A stretch of DNA of 64,000 bases, taken from the NCBI RefSeq assembly GCF_014203535.1, contig NZ_JACHJI010000010.1:62001-126000 (forward strand), read 5' to 3'. Below the pieces are notes generated by a model. That model saw nothing but the letters and a program-made list of their open reading frames with translations, made no database searches and was not told the origin of the DNA. This DNA is from Streptomyces griseomycini (lineage in GTDB: Bacteria > Actinomycetota > Actinomycetes > Streptomycetales > Streptomycetaceae). The translations under genes and the position numbers were made by a program. Shown piece after piece: positions 8,982 through 19,323 of this stretch; within the stretch, counting starts at the first letter, position 1; each line of letters begins with the position of its first letter.

Positions 8982-9004
8982 TTTGCCTACAGGATTTAGG
9001 CAAA
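8982..9004. promoter_or_regulatory. Palindromic operator between the TetR and IclR genes
   Basis: TTTGCCTA (8982-8989) and TAGGCAAA (8997-9004) form an exact 8-base inverted repeat with a 7-base spacer. It lies in an A/T-rich patch in the divergent gap, 35 bases before the TetR start and about 107 before the IclR start. Size and symmetry suit a TetR dimer. Confidence 0.65.
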
Positions 9005-9110
9005 CAGTCGCGTCATGATGGGAAGTGTCGACCGGCCCGGATCCCCGGGGCGACGGCGGAGCGCTCCGTCCGCCCTTGCCTGTGGCGGACGCCTGGCGCA
9101 GGCTGGTCAC

Positions 9111-9863
9111 ATGGGTGCGGGTCCGACCCTCATCTCCTCCGTCCAGCGGGCCTTCCGGCTGCTGGAGGCGGCGAGCGCACATCAGAACGGCGCGCCGGCG
9201 AAACAGCTGGCGCGCGAGACGGGACTGCCCCTGGCCACGGCCTACCACCTGCTGCGCACGCTGGTGCACGACGGGTACCTGCGCAAACTGGACGACGGCG
9301 GGTTCGTCCTGGGCGACAGGCTGCAGACCCTGCACACGGCGAGCCGCGGACAGACGCTGCTCAGCCGGGTCCGGCCGGCGCTCGCCGCGCTGCGGGACGA
9401 GCTCTCGACCGCCGCCTACCTCACCTTCTACGAGGACGGCGAGATCCGGGTCGCCGAGATCGTCGACGGTCCCCGCACGCCCCGGGTCGACCTCTGGGTG
9501 GGCTTCGAGGACGCCGGGCACGCCACCGCGCTGGGCAAGTCCGTGCTGCGGGAGCTGGACGACGAGGCGCGCCAGGACTACCTCTCCCGGCACCCCCTCA
9601 ACGACCTCACCCCCCGGACGATCACCACGGCCACGGAGCTGATCCGCCAGCTGGAGTCCGCCCCGCTGGCCCCGGCGGTCGCGGACCTGGAGGAGTACTC
9701 CCTCGGGACCGTCTGCGTCGCGGTGCCCGTCCGCAGCGGGCGGACGCTGGGGGCGCTCGGCGTGTCGATGCCGGCGGACCGGCTGTCCCGGCTCGACGAG
9801 GTCCGCGAGCGGCTTCTCCCGGCCGCGGGACGCGTGACCCGGGGACTTTCGCTCACTATCTGA
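9111..9863 (+). CDS. IclR family transcriptional regulator
   Basis: A 250-residue regulator with an N-terminal winged HTH (LISSVQRAFRLLEAASAHQNGAPAKQLARETGLPLATAYHLLRTLVHDGYL) and a C-terminal GAF-like effector domain (WVGFEDAGHATALGKSVLREL and CVAVPVRSGRTLGALGVSMP). IclR proteins sense small acids or aromatic compounds and regulate neighbouring genes. No degradative operon adjoins it, so its target is not obvious. ATG 9111 is chosen because the HTH begins six residues later; an in-frame start at 9015 would add a non-conserved Arg-rich extension. Confidence 0.85.
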   Translation: MGAGPTLISSVQRAFRLLEAASAHQNGAPAKQLARETGLPLATAYHLLRTLVHDGYLRKLDDGGFVLGDRLQTLHTASRGQTLLSRVRPALAALRDELSTAAYLTFYEDGEIRVAEIVDGPRTPRVDLWVGFEDAGHATALGKSVLRELDDEARQDYLSRHPLNDLTPRTITTATELIRQLESAPLAPAVADLEEYSLGTVCVAVPVRSGRTLGALGVSMPADRLSRLDEVRERLLPAAGRVTRGLSLTI

Positions 9864-9928
9864 AAAACACGCCCTTGTGACGTTCGATACGATCATCTTT
9901 GCTGATAAAGCAGACATTTCAGGAGCGC

Positions 9929-11140
9929 ATGCCGCGCAAAGGTGAGGACAGCGGACGACACATGAGTCACGCCCGACAGCAAGGACGCGACCATTGGCGG
10001 ACACGGCGGTACAGGCGGAGAACGGAACGCGCGGCATCGCCCCGGACGCGGGCCCTCGCGCGCTTGGTCGCCGGTACGCCCGCGCTGCCCCTGCTGATCG
10101 TGTGGATCGTCGTGCTCGTCAACCTCGCCGACGGCACGGGGAGGATCTGGCTGCCGCTGCTCGCCACCGCGCCCGCGCTGGCGGCGGCCACCAGCGGACC
10201 GTACGAAGTCCTCGGTGTCGGCTCTCTCGCCGCGCTCCTGGGCGCGACGATCGGCGTCCGTCACGGCGTGCCCGCATCGGCACTGACCGCCGTGCTCACC
10301 GCGTTGGCGACCGTCACCCTGGCGGGCACGCTCGCCAGTGCCCTGCGCGCACGTCGCGAGCGGGTGCTGGCGGCCGTCCGCTCCGTCGCGGAGACCGCGC
10401 AGCACGCCCTGCTCGCGCCGGTCCCCGAGACCGTCGGCCCGTTCCAGGTGGCCGTCCACTACAGCGCGGCCGCGGCGGAGGCCAGGATCGGCGGTGACCT
10501 CTACGCACTGATCCCGACCCCCCACGGGGTCCGGCTGATCGTCGGCGACGTGCGCGGCAAGGGCCTGCCGGCCGTGGGGACCGCCGCTCTGGTGCTCGGT
10601 GTCTTCCGGGAGGCCGCCCACGACGAGCCGGATCTGCTGGACGTCGTCAGCAGGATCGAACGGAGCCTGGCGCGCAACCTCGGGGCCGACGACTTCGTCA
10701 CCGCCGTGGTCGCCGGATACCCGGAGACCGGGCGCCTGGAGGTGGTCAACTGCGGACACGCGCCTCCCCTGCTGATCCGCGGCTCCGACGTGGTGGCCGT
10801 GGATCCCGTCCGCCCGGCGCCGCCCCTGGGCCTGCGGGCCCTGTCGGGCGAGACACCGAGCCTTCAGGTGCTGTCGTTCGGCGAGGGGGACCAGTTGCTG
10901 CTCTACACCGACGGTGTCACGGAGGCCCGTGACGAGGGCCGTGAGTTCTACCCGCTCGCCGAGTGCCTGTCCCGGCACCTGTGCGACGAGCCGGCCCGCA
11001 CCCTCGCGGCGCTGCACGAGGAACTGCTGGGACATGTGGGCGGCCGGCTCCACGACGACGCGGCGCTGCTCCTGCTCCGCAAGCCCGCCGCCGTTCCCGG
11101 GGCGGGCGGCGCGGAACCGGCGCGGGTCGCCGCCCGGTGA
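9929..11140 (+). CDS. Membrane-anchored SpoIIE-type PP2C serine phosphatase
   Basis: A 403-residue protein: a basic N-terminus, about three or four membrane segments (for example ALPLLIVWIVVLVNLA and SALTAVLTALATVTLAGTLASAL), then a SpoIIE/PPM phosphatase domain starting near QHALLAPVPETVGPF. Metal-binding motifs are present: GGDLYALIPTPHGVRLIVGDVRGKG, NCGHAPPLLI, LLLYTDGVTEARD and HDDAALLLL. Such enzymes dephosphorylate STAS anti-anti-sigma proteins or other phosphoserine targets. No sensor domain is visible beyond the membrane part. The start could be 9929 (AGGAG only 3 bases upstream) or 9962. It is probably a single-gene transcript ending at the hairpin at 11209-11241. Confidence 0.85.
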   Translation: MPRKGEDSGRHMSHARQQGRDHWRTRRYRRRTERAASPRTRALARLVAGTPALPLLIVWIVVLVNLADGTGRIWLPLLATAPALAAATSGPYEVLGVGSLAALLGATIGVRHGVPASALTAVLTALATVTLAGTLASALRARRERVLAAVRSVAETAQHALLAPVPETVGPFQVAVHYSAAAAEARIGGDLYALIPTPHGVRLIVGDVRGKGLPAVGTAALVLGVFREAAHDEPDLLDVVSRIERSLARNLGADDFVTAVVAGYPETGRLEVVNCGHAPPLLIRGSDVVAVDPVRPAPPLGLRALSGETPSLQVLSFGEGDQLLLYTDGVTEARDEGREFYPLAECLSRHLCDEPARTLAALHEELLGHVGGRLHDDAALLLLRKPAAVPGAGGAEPARVAAR

Positions 11141-11208
11141 GCCGGACGGCGCGATCCGGCGGGCAGGGCGCCCCGGCCGGCACCGTGAGTCGGCGGGCAC
11201 GGTGGACC

Positions 11209-11241
11209 GGCGGCGCCTTCGACGACCGTGAAGGCGCCGCC
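11209..11241. terminator. Strong hairpin between convergent phosphatase and GH1 genes
   Basis: GGCGGCGCCTTC (11209-11220) and GAAGGCGCCGCC (11230-11241) form a perfect 12-base-pair stem with a 9-base loop. It lies between the stops of two convergent genes, so it probably works as a bidirectional terminator. It lacks a long T run, as is usual in Streptomyces. Confidence 0.8.
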
Positions 11242-11263
11242 CGGCCTGGGGGCCCGGGACCCG

Positions 11264-12643
<1,380 letters not shown>

Positions 12644-12672
12644 GCGGGTGGCTGTCTCCAGACGTGCGGTGG

Positions 12673-13500
12673 TCACTTGACGGAACCGCCGGTGATGCCG
12701 GCGGCGATGTACTTCTGGGCGAGGACGAGCAGGACCGCGGCCGGAACGGCGGAGAGCACGGACGCGGCCATCACCGAGCCCCAGTCGCCGACGTGGGCGC
12801 CGATGTACTGGTAGATGCCCAGCGTGATCGGCTTGACGTCGTCGGTGGTGTTCAGGGTGAGCGCGAACATGAAGTCGCTCCACGAGAACAGGAACGCGAA
12901 CAGGCCGGAGGTGATCAGGGAGTTGCGGCTCATCGGCAGCACGACGCGCAGGAAGACCCGTACCGGTCCGGCGCCGTCGATCTCGGCGGCCTCGATGACC
13001 TCGCCCGGGATGGACACCATGAAGGAGCGCATCAGCACGATGGAGAACGGGATGCCGAGCGAGGCGTCCGCGAGCATCAGGCCGAAGTAGGAGTTCACCA
13101 GGCCCAGGTCGACGTACGAGTTGTAGAGGGCGTTGGCGATGACGATGCCCGGCACCATCTGCGTGATCAGGGTGCCGAAGACGATGGTGCGCGAGCCGCG
13201 CAGGCCGAAGCGGGCCAGCCCGTAGGCCGCGGGGGCGGAGACCGCGAGGCAGACGGCGACGGCGCCGAGCGAGACCGCCAGGGAGGTCAGCAGGTGACCG
13301 CCCTGGTCGGTGAGGGCCTTGGAGAATCCGGACAGGTCCAGGCTGCCGGGCACCGGGTCGACCTGGAGCAGGCCCGACTCGGGCTGGAGTGCCGTGTTGA
13401 GCATCCAGTACAGCGGGAAGAGCATCACGGCGAGGACGAGCACACCGGCGACGGTGGAGCCCCAGCGGCGCCGGGACGCGGTGGGTGCGTGGGCGGCCAT
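12673..13500 (-). CDS. Sugar ABC transporter permease (MalG type)
   Basis: A 275-residue inner-membrane permease. It has six expected membrane segments (GVLVLAVMLFPLYWMLNTAL at the N-terminus) and the EAA loop EVIEAAEIDGAGPVRVFLRVVLP that contacts the ATPase. No ATPase is encoded nearby; in Streptomyces the shared MsiK ATPase usually serves such importers. ATG 13500 has an AGGGGA about 10 bases upstream; GTG 13509, overlapping the previous stop, is an alternative. The gene follows the first permease with almost no gap, so translation is likely coupled. Confidence 0.9.
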   Translation of the reverse strand: MAAHAPTASRRRWGSTVAGVLVLAVMLFPLYWMLNTALQPESGLLQVDPVPGSLDLSGFSKALTDQGGHLLTSLAVSLGAVAVCLAVSAPAAYGLARFGLRGSRTIVFGTLITQMVPGIVIANALYNSYVDLGLVNSYFGLMLADASLGIPFSIVLMRSFMVSIPGEVIEAAEIDGAGPVRVFLRVVLPMSRNSLITSGLFAFLFSWSDFMFALTLNTTDDVKPITLGIYQYIGAHVGDWGSVMAASVLSAVPAAVLLVLAQKYIAAGITGGSVK

Positions 13501-13505
13501 GTCGG

Positions 13506-14459
13506 TCACTTCCCCTCGGTGCGGTTGGCCCGCAGGTAGAACACCGCGAACACCGCGGAGACGATGATGAGCACGTTGCCGACGACCGCGCCCGCACCGA
13601 AGTCCAGTTCCACGAAGGAGTTCTGGTAGGTGAGCGTGCCCAGGGTCTGGGTGGCGTCGGCGGGGCCGCCGTCGGTGAGGGCGAGGATCAGGTCGAGGAT
13701 CTTGACCGTCGACATGAAGCCGAGGACGAGGACGACCGTGATCACCGGCTTGAGCATCGGCAGGGTGACGGAGCGGAAGGTGCGCCAGGCCGAGGCACCG
13801 TCCAGGGAGGCCGCCTCGTACAGCTCCTTCGGGATCTCCTGGAGGCCGCCGTAGAGGATGACCATGTTGAACGGGATGCCGATCCAGATGTTGACCAGGA
13901 TCACCGAGAGCAGGGCCATGTCGGGGCTGGTGAGCCACGGGGTGTGACCGCCGAGTCCCAGGGCGTCCAGGAAGGTGTTCAGCACGCCGGTGTCCTGGTC
14001 GAGGATGCGGCGCCAGACGATGCCGGACACCACCATGGGCACCAGCCAGGGCAGCAGGATCAGCGACCTCAGGACGCCGCCGAGGGGGAACCTGCGGTTG
14101 AAGAAGACGGCGAGGGCGAGGCCGATGCAGAACTGGCCGAGCAGGGAGCCGGCGGTGAAGACGAGGGTGTGCCACAGCGCCTTGCCGAAGAGGGCGTCCT
14201 GGAAGACGGCCGACCAGTTGTCGGTGCCGTTGAAGGGTGCCTCACCGGTGAAGAACGTCTTCGGCGTGTAGTGCTGGAAGCTCATCACGACGTTGCGGAC
14301 GAGCGGGTAGCCGAAGAACAGCAGCATGAAGACGACGGCGGGGGCGACGAAGCCCCACTGGGCGATTCTGCGGCGCAGGCGCGCCCGGTCCGGGTCCGGC
14401 GCGGCGGTCTTCCCCGGCGTCTCGGCGGACACCGGGGCGGTGACGGTGGACGTGGTCAT
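13506..14459 (-). CDS. Sugar ABC transporter permease (MalF type)
   Basis: A 317-residue membrane protein. After a cytoplasmic tail comes WGFVAPAVVFMLLFFGYPLV as the first membrane segment, with five or so more following. The EAA motif is ELYEAASLDGASAWRTFRSVTLP. It pairs with the downstream permease and with the lipoprotein encoded 11 bases upstream. The substrate is inferred from context (beta-glucosidase and alpha-xylosidase neighbours), not from this protein. Confidence 0.9.
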   Translation of the reverse strand: MTTSTVTAPVSAETPGKTAAPDPDRARLRRRIAQWGFVAPAVVFMLLFFGYPLVRNVVMSFQHYTPKTFFTGEAPFNGTDNWSAVFQDALFGKALWHTLVFTAGSLLGQFCIGLALAVFFNRRFPLGGVLRSLILLPWLVPMVVSGIVWRRILDQDTGVLNTFLDALGLGGHTPWLTSPDMALLSVILVNIWIGIPFNMVILYGGLQEIPKELYEAASLDGASAWRTFRSVTLPMLKPVITVVLVLGFMSTVKILDLILALTDGGPADATQTLGTLTYQNSFVELDFGAGAVVGNVLIIVSAVFAVFYLRANRTEGK

Positions 14460-14470
14460 GGGCGCGTACC

Positions 14471-15730
14471 TCAGTTCCCGCTCGTGGCGCGCTGCTGGGC
14501 GCGCTTCAGGGCGGCCTCGCTGGACTGGCCGGTCAGGGCGGACTGGAAGGCGCTCTGCAGGGCGAGCGACACGCCCGACCAGCCGGCGCCGAGCTTGGCG
14601 GTGCGGGAGCGGGCGGCGGCGACCTGGTCGGCCAGCGCGTCCAGCTCGGGCACCCGCTCGCGCCACTCGGCGGCGGTCTTCTCGTTGGCCGGGACCATCC
14701 AGCTGTTCAGGGCGTAGGTGAGCTGTTCCTCCTCGCTCGCCAGACAGGCGACGATCCGGCCCGCCGTCTTCTCGCGCTCGGTGTCGCCCGTGTCGGGCAC
14801 GGTGAGCACGGCGCCGCCGAGCGGTCCCACCGAGTCGGCGCCCCTCTCGGGGACGGGGATCTGCGCGATCTCCCAGTGCAGCGACTTCTTGGTGTTGAGG
14901 GTCTCGACCTGCCACGGGCCGTTGATCATCATCGCGGCGTTCCCCGCCATGAACTGGTCGTTCACGTCGGCCTGGGTCCAGTTGACCGTGGACTTGGACA
15001 GCGACCCGTCCTGCAGCAGCGCCTTCCAGTAGTCGAGCGCCTCGACGACCTCCGGACTGTCCAGGTCCGTCTCGTCGCCGCCGTTGGACCACATGAACGG
15101 CGTGAACTGGAAGACGCCGTCCTCGGCGCCGCCCGCGCTGAGCGCCAGGCCGTACCGCTTGCCCCGGGTCAGCTTCTTCGCCGCCTGGCGCAGTTCCTCC
15201 CAGGTGGTGGGCACCTTCACGCCCGCCTCGTCCAGGATGTCCTTGTTGTAGAAGAGCGCGAGCGTGTTCACGGAGCGGGCCGCACCGTAGTACGTGCCCT
15301 CGTAGGAGCCGAAGTCGACGATGCCCTCGGGGACGTCCTCGGTGCCGAGGCCGAGGGTGCGCAGGTCGACGAGCCCGCCGGCCTCGGCGAAGGTCGGCAT
15401 CTCGGAGGCGTCGAACTGCACGATGTCCGGCAGCGACTTCGACGAGGCCATGCGCAGCGCCTTCGTCATCACCTGCGACGCGGGGACGCTCTGCTGCTCG
15501 ACGGTCACCCCCAGCCGCTTGCCGCAGCGGGCCATCGCCTCGGCGTCCCAGCGGTGGTAGGTCTCGTCGGTCGAGGAGTTCATCACGGTGTACACGTCGT
15601 CGTCGCGCTGCTGTGCGCAGCCGGCCAGCGCCGCCGAGGAGATCAGGACGGAGACGGCGGCGAACGAGGTGACGGCTCTGCGCGAGCGTCCGCGCGTGCG
15701 GGGTGCGGCGACCGGAGGATGTGCTGTCAC
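14471..15730 (-). CDS. Sugar ABC transporter binding lipoprotein
   Basis: A 419-residue substrate-binding protein of the maltose-binding type. It has a twin-basic signal region (RGRSRRAVTSF) and lipobox LAGC with Cys38. The body has typical landmarks: PDIVQFDASEMPTFAEAG, LALFYNKDILDEAGVKVPTTWEELRQAAKKL and AAMMINGPW. It opens the importer operon, so it sets ligand specificity; given the neighbouring GH1 and GH31 enzymes this is probably a xyloglucan or beta-gluco-oligosaccharide. GTG 15730 was preferred over TTG 15760 because it has an AAGG site and gives a normal signal peptide. Confidence 0.88.
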   Translation of the reverse strand: MTAHPPVAAPRTRGRSRRAVTSFAAVSVLISSAALAGCAQQRDDDVYTVMNSSTDETYHRWDAEAMARCGKRLGVTVEQQSVPASQVMTKALRMASSKSLPDIVQFDASEMPTFAEAGGLVDLRTLGLGTEDVPEGIVDFGSYEGTYYGAARSVNTLALFYNKDILDEAGVKVPTTWEELRQAAKKLTRGKRYGLALSAGGAEDGVFQFTPFMWSNGGDETDLDSPEVVEALDYWKALLQDGSLSKSTVNWTQADVNDQFMAGNAAMMINGPWQVETLNTKKSLHWEIAQIPVPERGADSVGPLGGAVLTVPDTGDTEREKTAGRIVACLASEEEQLTYALNSWMVPANEKTAAEWRERVPELDALADQVAAARSRTAKLGAGWSGVSLALQSAFQSALTGQSSEAALKRAQQRATSGN

Positions 15731-16022
15731 GGTGGGTGCCCTTGTGTGGGACCGGCTCAACGGGCGCTGAGCTGGTGACTCTTCGGGGGAGGGTGGTGAA
15801 GCGCTTCGACTTGTGGCGGATCCCGCCGAGGTGTTGCGCAGCGCTGCACCGGGTGTAATTTGTTTGGCCTGATTACTAATACGTCAGCGAGAGCCGGTCG
15901 CGCTAGCCCCCCGACCGTACGACCTACTCACGCCGGGGCGTGACAGGTTCCGCCACTCCTGCCATAGTTCCTGGTCAGAGGCTTTCCTTCCGCCTCTGTC
16001 CCCTCCCCCTCCGAGGAAGACC
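15731..16022. promoter_or_regulatory. Divergent promoter region of the GH1/GH31 island with LacI-type palindromes
   Basis: This 292-base gap drives both arms of the sugar island. It contains the perfect palindrome GAAGCGCTTC (15798-15807) and, 40 bases away centre to centre, GCAGCGCTGC (15838-15847); both have the central GCGC typical of LacI-family operators. An A/T-rich patch with ATTACTAAT (15872-15880) may hold a promoter. A further GAAGCGCTTC lies inside the alpha-xylosidase gene at 16109-16118. No LacI gene adjoins this gap; the nearest one, at 20.7 kb, has its own differently shaped sites. Confidence 0.6.
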
Positions 16023-18293
16023 ATGAAGTTCACCGACGGTTTCTGGCTCATCCGTGAGGGTGTCCAGATCTCGTACGCCACCGAAGTGCGTGATGTACGC
16101 CCTGAATCGAAGCGCTTCACCGGTTACGCCGCCGTGAGGAAAGTGACCCGCAGGGGTGACACGCTCAACGCGCCTCTGCTCACGGTCGAGTGCTTCTCCC
16201 CCGCCGAAGGTGTCATCGGCGTCCGGGTCACCCATCACGCGGGCAAGCGACGCCCGGGGCCCGACTTCGCCCTCACCGGCGCGGCGGACGGCGCGGGGAC
16301 GGTGCGCCGGGACGGCACCGTCACCGAGCTGACCAGCGGACCGCTGACCCTCCGCCTCGACGGGGCCGGCCCCTTCGCCCTCACCTTCCACGACGCGGAC
16401 GGACGCGAACTGACCCGCGCGGGCGCCAAGAGCACCGCCTTCGCCACGACCGGTGACGGGGCGCACCACATGCTGAGCCGGCTGGCGCTCGGCGTCGGCG
16501 AGCAGATCTACGGCCTGGGCGAGCGTTTCACCCCGTTCGTCAAGAACGGCCAGACCGTGGACGTCTGGCAGGCCGACGGCGGCACGAGCAGCGAGCAGGC
16601 CTACAAGAACGTCCCGTTCTACCTGTCCTCCCGCGGCTACGGCGTCTTCGTCAACCATCCCGGCGCGGTGTCCTTCGAGGTCGGCTCCGAGTCCGTCGGC
16701 CAGGTCCAGTTCAGCGTCGAGGACCAGTCGCTGGAGTACTACGTCGTCGCCGGCCCCACCCCGAAGGACGTCCTCACCCGCTACACGGCCCTCACCGGCC
16801 GCCCGGCCCTGCCGCCCGCCTGGTCCTTCGGCCTGTGGCTCAGCACCTCCTTCACCACGTCCTACGACGAGCGGACGGTGACGTCGTTCGTCGACGGCAT
16901 GGCCGAGCGCGGCATCCCGCTGTCCGTCTTCCACTTCGACTGCTTCTGGATGCGCGAGTACCAGTGGTGCGACTTCCGGTGGGACCCGGACGTCTTCCCG
17001 GACCCGGACGGCATGCTGGCCCGGCTCAAGGAGAAGGGGCTGCGGATCAGCCTCTGGATCAACCCCTACATCGCCCAGAAGTCACCGCTCTTCGACGAGG
17101 CCGCCGCCCTCGGTCACCTGGTGCGCCGTCCGGACGGCGACGTGTGGCAGTGGGACCTGTGGCAGGCCGGCATGGGTCTGGTCGACTTCACCAGTCCGGA
17201 CGCCCGCGCCTGGTTCCAGTCGAAGCTCAAGCCCCTGCTGGACCAGGGGGTGGACTGCTTCAAGACGGACTTCGGCGAGCGCATCCCCACCGATGTCGTC
17301 TGGCACGACGGCTCCGATCCCGAGCGGATGCACAACTACTACACCCACCTGTACAACCAGACGGTGTTCGAGCTCCTGGAGAAGGAGCGCGGGCAGGGCG
17401 AGGCCGTGCTCTTCGCCCGGTCCGCGACCGCGGGCGGGCAGCAGTACCCCGTGCACTGGGGCGGTGACTGCTGGTCGTCCTTCGAGGCGATGGCCGAGTC
17501 GCTGCGGGGCGGTCTGTCCCTGTCCCTGAGCGGGTTCGGCTTCTGGAGCCACGACATCGGCGGCTTCGAGGGCACGCCCGTGCCCTCGGTCTTCAAGCGC
17601 TGGCTCGCCTTCGGCCTGCTGTCCTCCCACAGCCGGCTGCACGGCTCCTCGTCGTACCGGGTGCCGTGGGAGTTCGGCGACGAGGCGGTCGACGTCGCCC
17701 GGCGGTTCACCCTGCTCAAGCACCGCCTCATGCCGTACCTGTACGGCGCCGCCGTCGAGGCCCACCGCACGGGCGTCCCGATGATGCGGCCCATGGTGCT
17801 GGAGTTCCCGCACGACCCGGCGTGCCGTCCCCTCGACCGCCAGTACATGCTGGGTCCCGACCTCCTCGTCGCGCCGGTGTTCACCGAGGACGGCGAGGTG
17901 GAGGTCTACCTGCCGGAGGGCACCTGGACCCACCTGCTCAGCGGCGAACGGGTCACCGGCCCCCGGTGGCGCACCGAGCGGCACGGCTACGACAGCCTTC
18001 CGCTCTACGTCCGGGAGGGCGCCGTCCTGCCGCTGGCCGGCGACGACGCACGGCCCGACGGCGACTGGCTGGACGCGCCGGTCCTGCTCGTGCACCCTCC
18101 GGCCGCGCCCGACTACGCGGCCGAGATCACCGTGCCGGACACGGCGGGGCTGCCGGCCGCGGCCTTCCGCGTCCGGCGGGACGGCGACGTCCTGCGGGTC
18201 ACGGCCTCCGGGACCGACCGCCCGTTCACGGTGCGCGTCGCCGGCGGGGCTCAGGCGCGGGGCGCGGGCGAGGTGGCGGTGCCCCTGGGGTGA
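16023..18293 (+). CDS. yicI: GH31 alpha-xylosidase (YicI-like)
   Basis: A 756-residue cytoplasmic retaining alpha-glycosidase starting MKFTDGFWLIREGV, the N-terminus typical of YicI alpha-xylosidases. The nucleophile region FKTDFGERIP puts the Asp at residue 416 and the acid/base region WGGDCWSSFEAMAESLRGG puts the Asp at 482. Those are the same positions as in E. coli YicI, with no net gap. Family members remove alpha-1,6-xylose from xyloglucan oligosaccharides and isoprimeverose. The gene diverges from an importer and GH1 operon, completing an oligosaccharide-processing set. A palindrome at codons 29-32 (16109-16118) may act as an internal operator. Confidence 0.92.
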   Translation: MKFTDGFWLIREGVQISYATEVRDVRPESKRFTGYAAVRKVTRRGDTLNAPLLTVECFSPAEGVIGVRVTHHAGKRRPGPDFALTGAADGAGTVRRDGTVTELTSGPLTLRLDGAGPFALTFHDADGRELTRAGAKSTAFATTGDGAHHMLSRLALGVGEQIYGLGERFTPFVKNGQTVDVWQADGGTSSEQAYKNVPFYLSSRGYGVFVNHPGAVSFEVGSESVGQVQFSVEDQSLEYYVVAGPTPKDVLTRYTALTGRPALPPAWSFGLWLSTSFTTSYDERTVTSFVDGMAERGIPLSVFHFDCFWMREYQWCDFRWDPDVFPDPDGMLARLKEKGLRISLWINPYIAQKSPLFDEAAALGHLVRRPDGDVWQWDLWQAGMGLVDFTSPDARAWFQSKLKPLLDQGVDCFKTDFGERIPTDVVWHDGSDPERMHNYYTHLYNQTVFELLEKERGQGEAVLFARSATAGGQQYPVHWGGDCWSSFEAMAESLRGGLSLSLSGFGFWSHDIGGFEGTPVPSVFKRWLAFGLLSSHSRLHGSSSYRVPWEFGDEAVDVARRFTLLKHRLMPYLYGAAVEAHRTGVPMMRPMVLEFPHDPACRPLDRQYMLGPDLLVAPVFTEDGEVEVYLPEGTWTHLLSGERVTGPRWRTERHGYDSLPLYVREGAVLPLAGDDARPDGDWLDAPVLLVHPPAAPDYAAEITVPDTAGLPAAAFRVRRDGDVLRVTASGTDRPFTVRVAGGAQARGAGEVAVPLG
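16109..16118. promoter_or_regulatory. Intragenic copy of the GAAGCGCTTC operator
   Basis: The 14-base string TCGAAGCGCTTCAC around this site is the exact reverse complement of the string around the palindrome at 15798-15807, 311 bases away. Repetition of the flanks argues against chance. It could allow repressor looping or block early elongation. Confidence 0.5.
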
Positions 18294-18296
18294 CCG

Positions 18297-18314
18297 GAGC
18301 GCGGGCCGGCGCTC
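18297..18314. terminator. Short hairpin between convergent GH31 and PPK2 genes
   Basis: GAGCGC (18297-18302) and GCGCTC (18309-18314) form a 6-base-pair stem with a 6-base loop in the 19-base gap, overlapping the last bases of the PPK2 gene by two. It is a weak terminator candidate. Confidence 0.35.
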
Positions 18315-19323
18315 ACTCCGTGTCCGGGTGGCTGCCCGGCCCGTAGCCGGGGCCGGCGAGGGGGGTCGGTGAGAGGGCCGCGGGTTCCTCACCGGCCTCC
18401 AGCAGGGTGTCCGCCGAGCCCACGATCAACGGGTCCGGCCTGCCCAGCGCCTCGTGGTCCTTCGCCGGATAGTCGCAGCGGTCGAGGAGACTGCGCATGG
18501 CCTCGAGCCGGCCCCGGCGCTTGTCGTTGTTCTTCACGACCGTCCACGGCGCGTGGGGGGTGTCGGTCGCGCGGAACATCTCGACCTTGGCCGTGGTGTA
18601 GTCGTCCCAGCGGTCGAGCGAGGACAGGTCCATGGGGGACAGCTTCCAGCGCCGCACCGGATCGACCTGGCGGATCGCGAACCGGGTGCGCTGCTCGGCC
18701 CGGGAGACCGAGAACCAGAACTTCACCAGCAGGATGCCGTCGTCGGTGAGCAGTTGCTCGAACATCGGCGCCTGCTCGAGGAACAGGCGGTACTCGGCCT
18801 CCGTGCAGAACCCCATGACCCGTTCGACCCCCGCGCGGTTGTACCAGGAGCGGTCGAAGAAGACGATCTCGCCACGGGCCGGCAGGTGGGCCACGTAGCG
18901 CTGGAAGTACCACTGCCCCGCCTCCCGCTCGGTCGGCTTCTCCAGGGCGACCACGCGGGCACCGCGGGGGTTCAGGCGTTCCGTGAACCTCTGGATGGTG
19001 CCGCCCTTGCCGGCCGCGTCCCGTCCTTCGCAGACCACCACGATCCGCCGGCCGGTGTCCTTCACCCACCGTTGCATCTTGAGGAGCTCTATCTGCAGGA
19101 TCCGCTTCGTCCTCTCGTACTCGGACCTGCGCATCTTGCGGTCGTAGGGGTGGTTCTCCCGCCATGTCTCGATCGGGGTGCCGTCGGCGTCGAGGAGCAC
19201 GGGCCGCTCCGGGCGCCGGTCGTCCACCTCGAGTCCGTGGAGCAGGTCGTCACCGGTCGCTCCGGCACGGGTGCCCCCGGTCTCCGCCGGGCCGTCCGGC
19301 GTGTCCGCATGCTCGGCCGTCAC
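18313..19323 (-). CDS. ppk2: PPK2-family polyphosphate kinase
   Basis: A 336-residue polyphosphate:nucleotide phosphotransferase. It has the Walker A motif GRDAAGKG (100-107), the catalytic FFDRSWYNR segment (155-163) and the HAPWTVVKNNDKRRGRLEAMR lid and end region typical of PPK2. This family makes NTP or NDP from polyphosphate, or the reverse, and affects secondary metabolism in Streptomyces. A short N-terminal tail (about 50 residues, acidic) precedes the core. GTG 19323 was chosen because GGAG lies five bases upstream. The gene diverges from an SDR gene and appears single. Confidence 0.88.
   Translation of the reverse strand: MTAEHADTPDGPAETGGTRAGATGDDLLHGLEVDDRRPERPVLLDADGTPIETWRENHPYDRKMRRSEYERTKRILQIELLKMQRWVKDTGRRIVVVCEGRDAAGKGGTIQRFTERLNPRGARVVALEKPTEREAGQWYFQRYVAHLPARGEIVFFDRSWYNRAGVERVMGFCTEAEYRLFLEQAPMFEQLLTDDGILLVKFWFSVSRAEQRTRFAIRQVDPVRRWKLSPMDLSSLDRWDDYTTAKVEMFRATDTPHAPWTVVKNNDKRRGRLEAMRSLLDRCDYPAKDHEALGRPDPLIVGSADTLLEAGEEPAALSPTPLAGPGYGPGSHPDTE

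Noticed and set aside
7181..9880. An 899-residue plus-strand frame covering SGNH, TetR and IclR genes
   Set aside because: It is complementary or out of frame to three recognised genes and has no family features.
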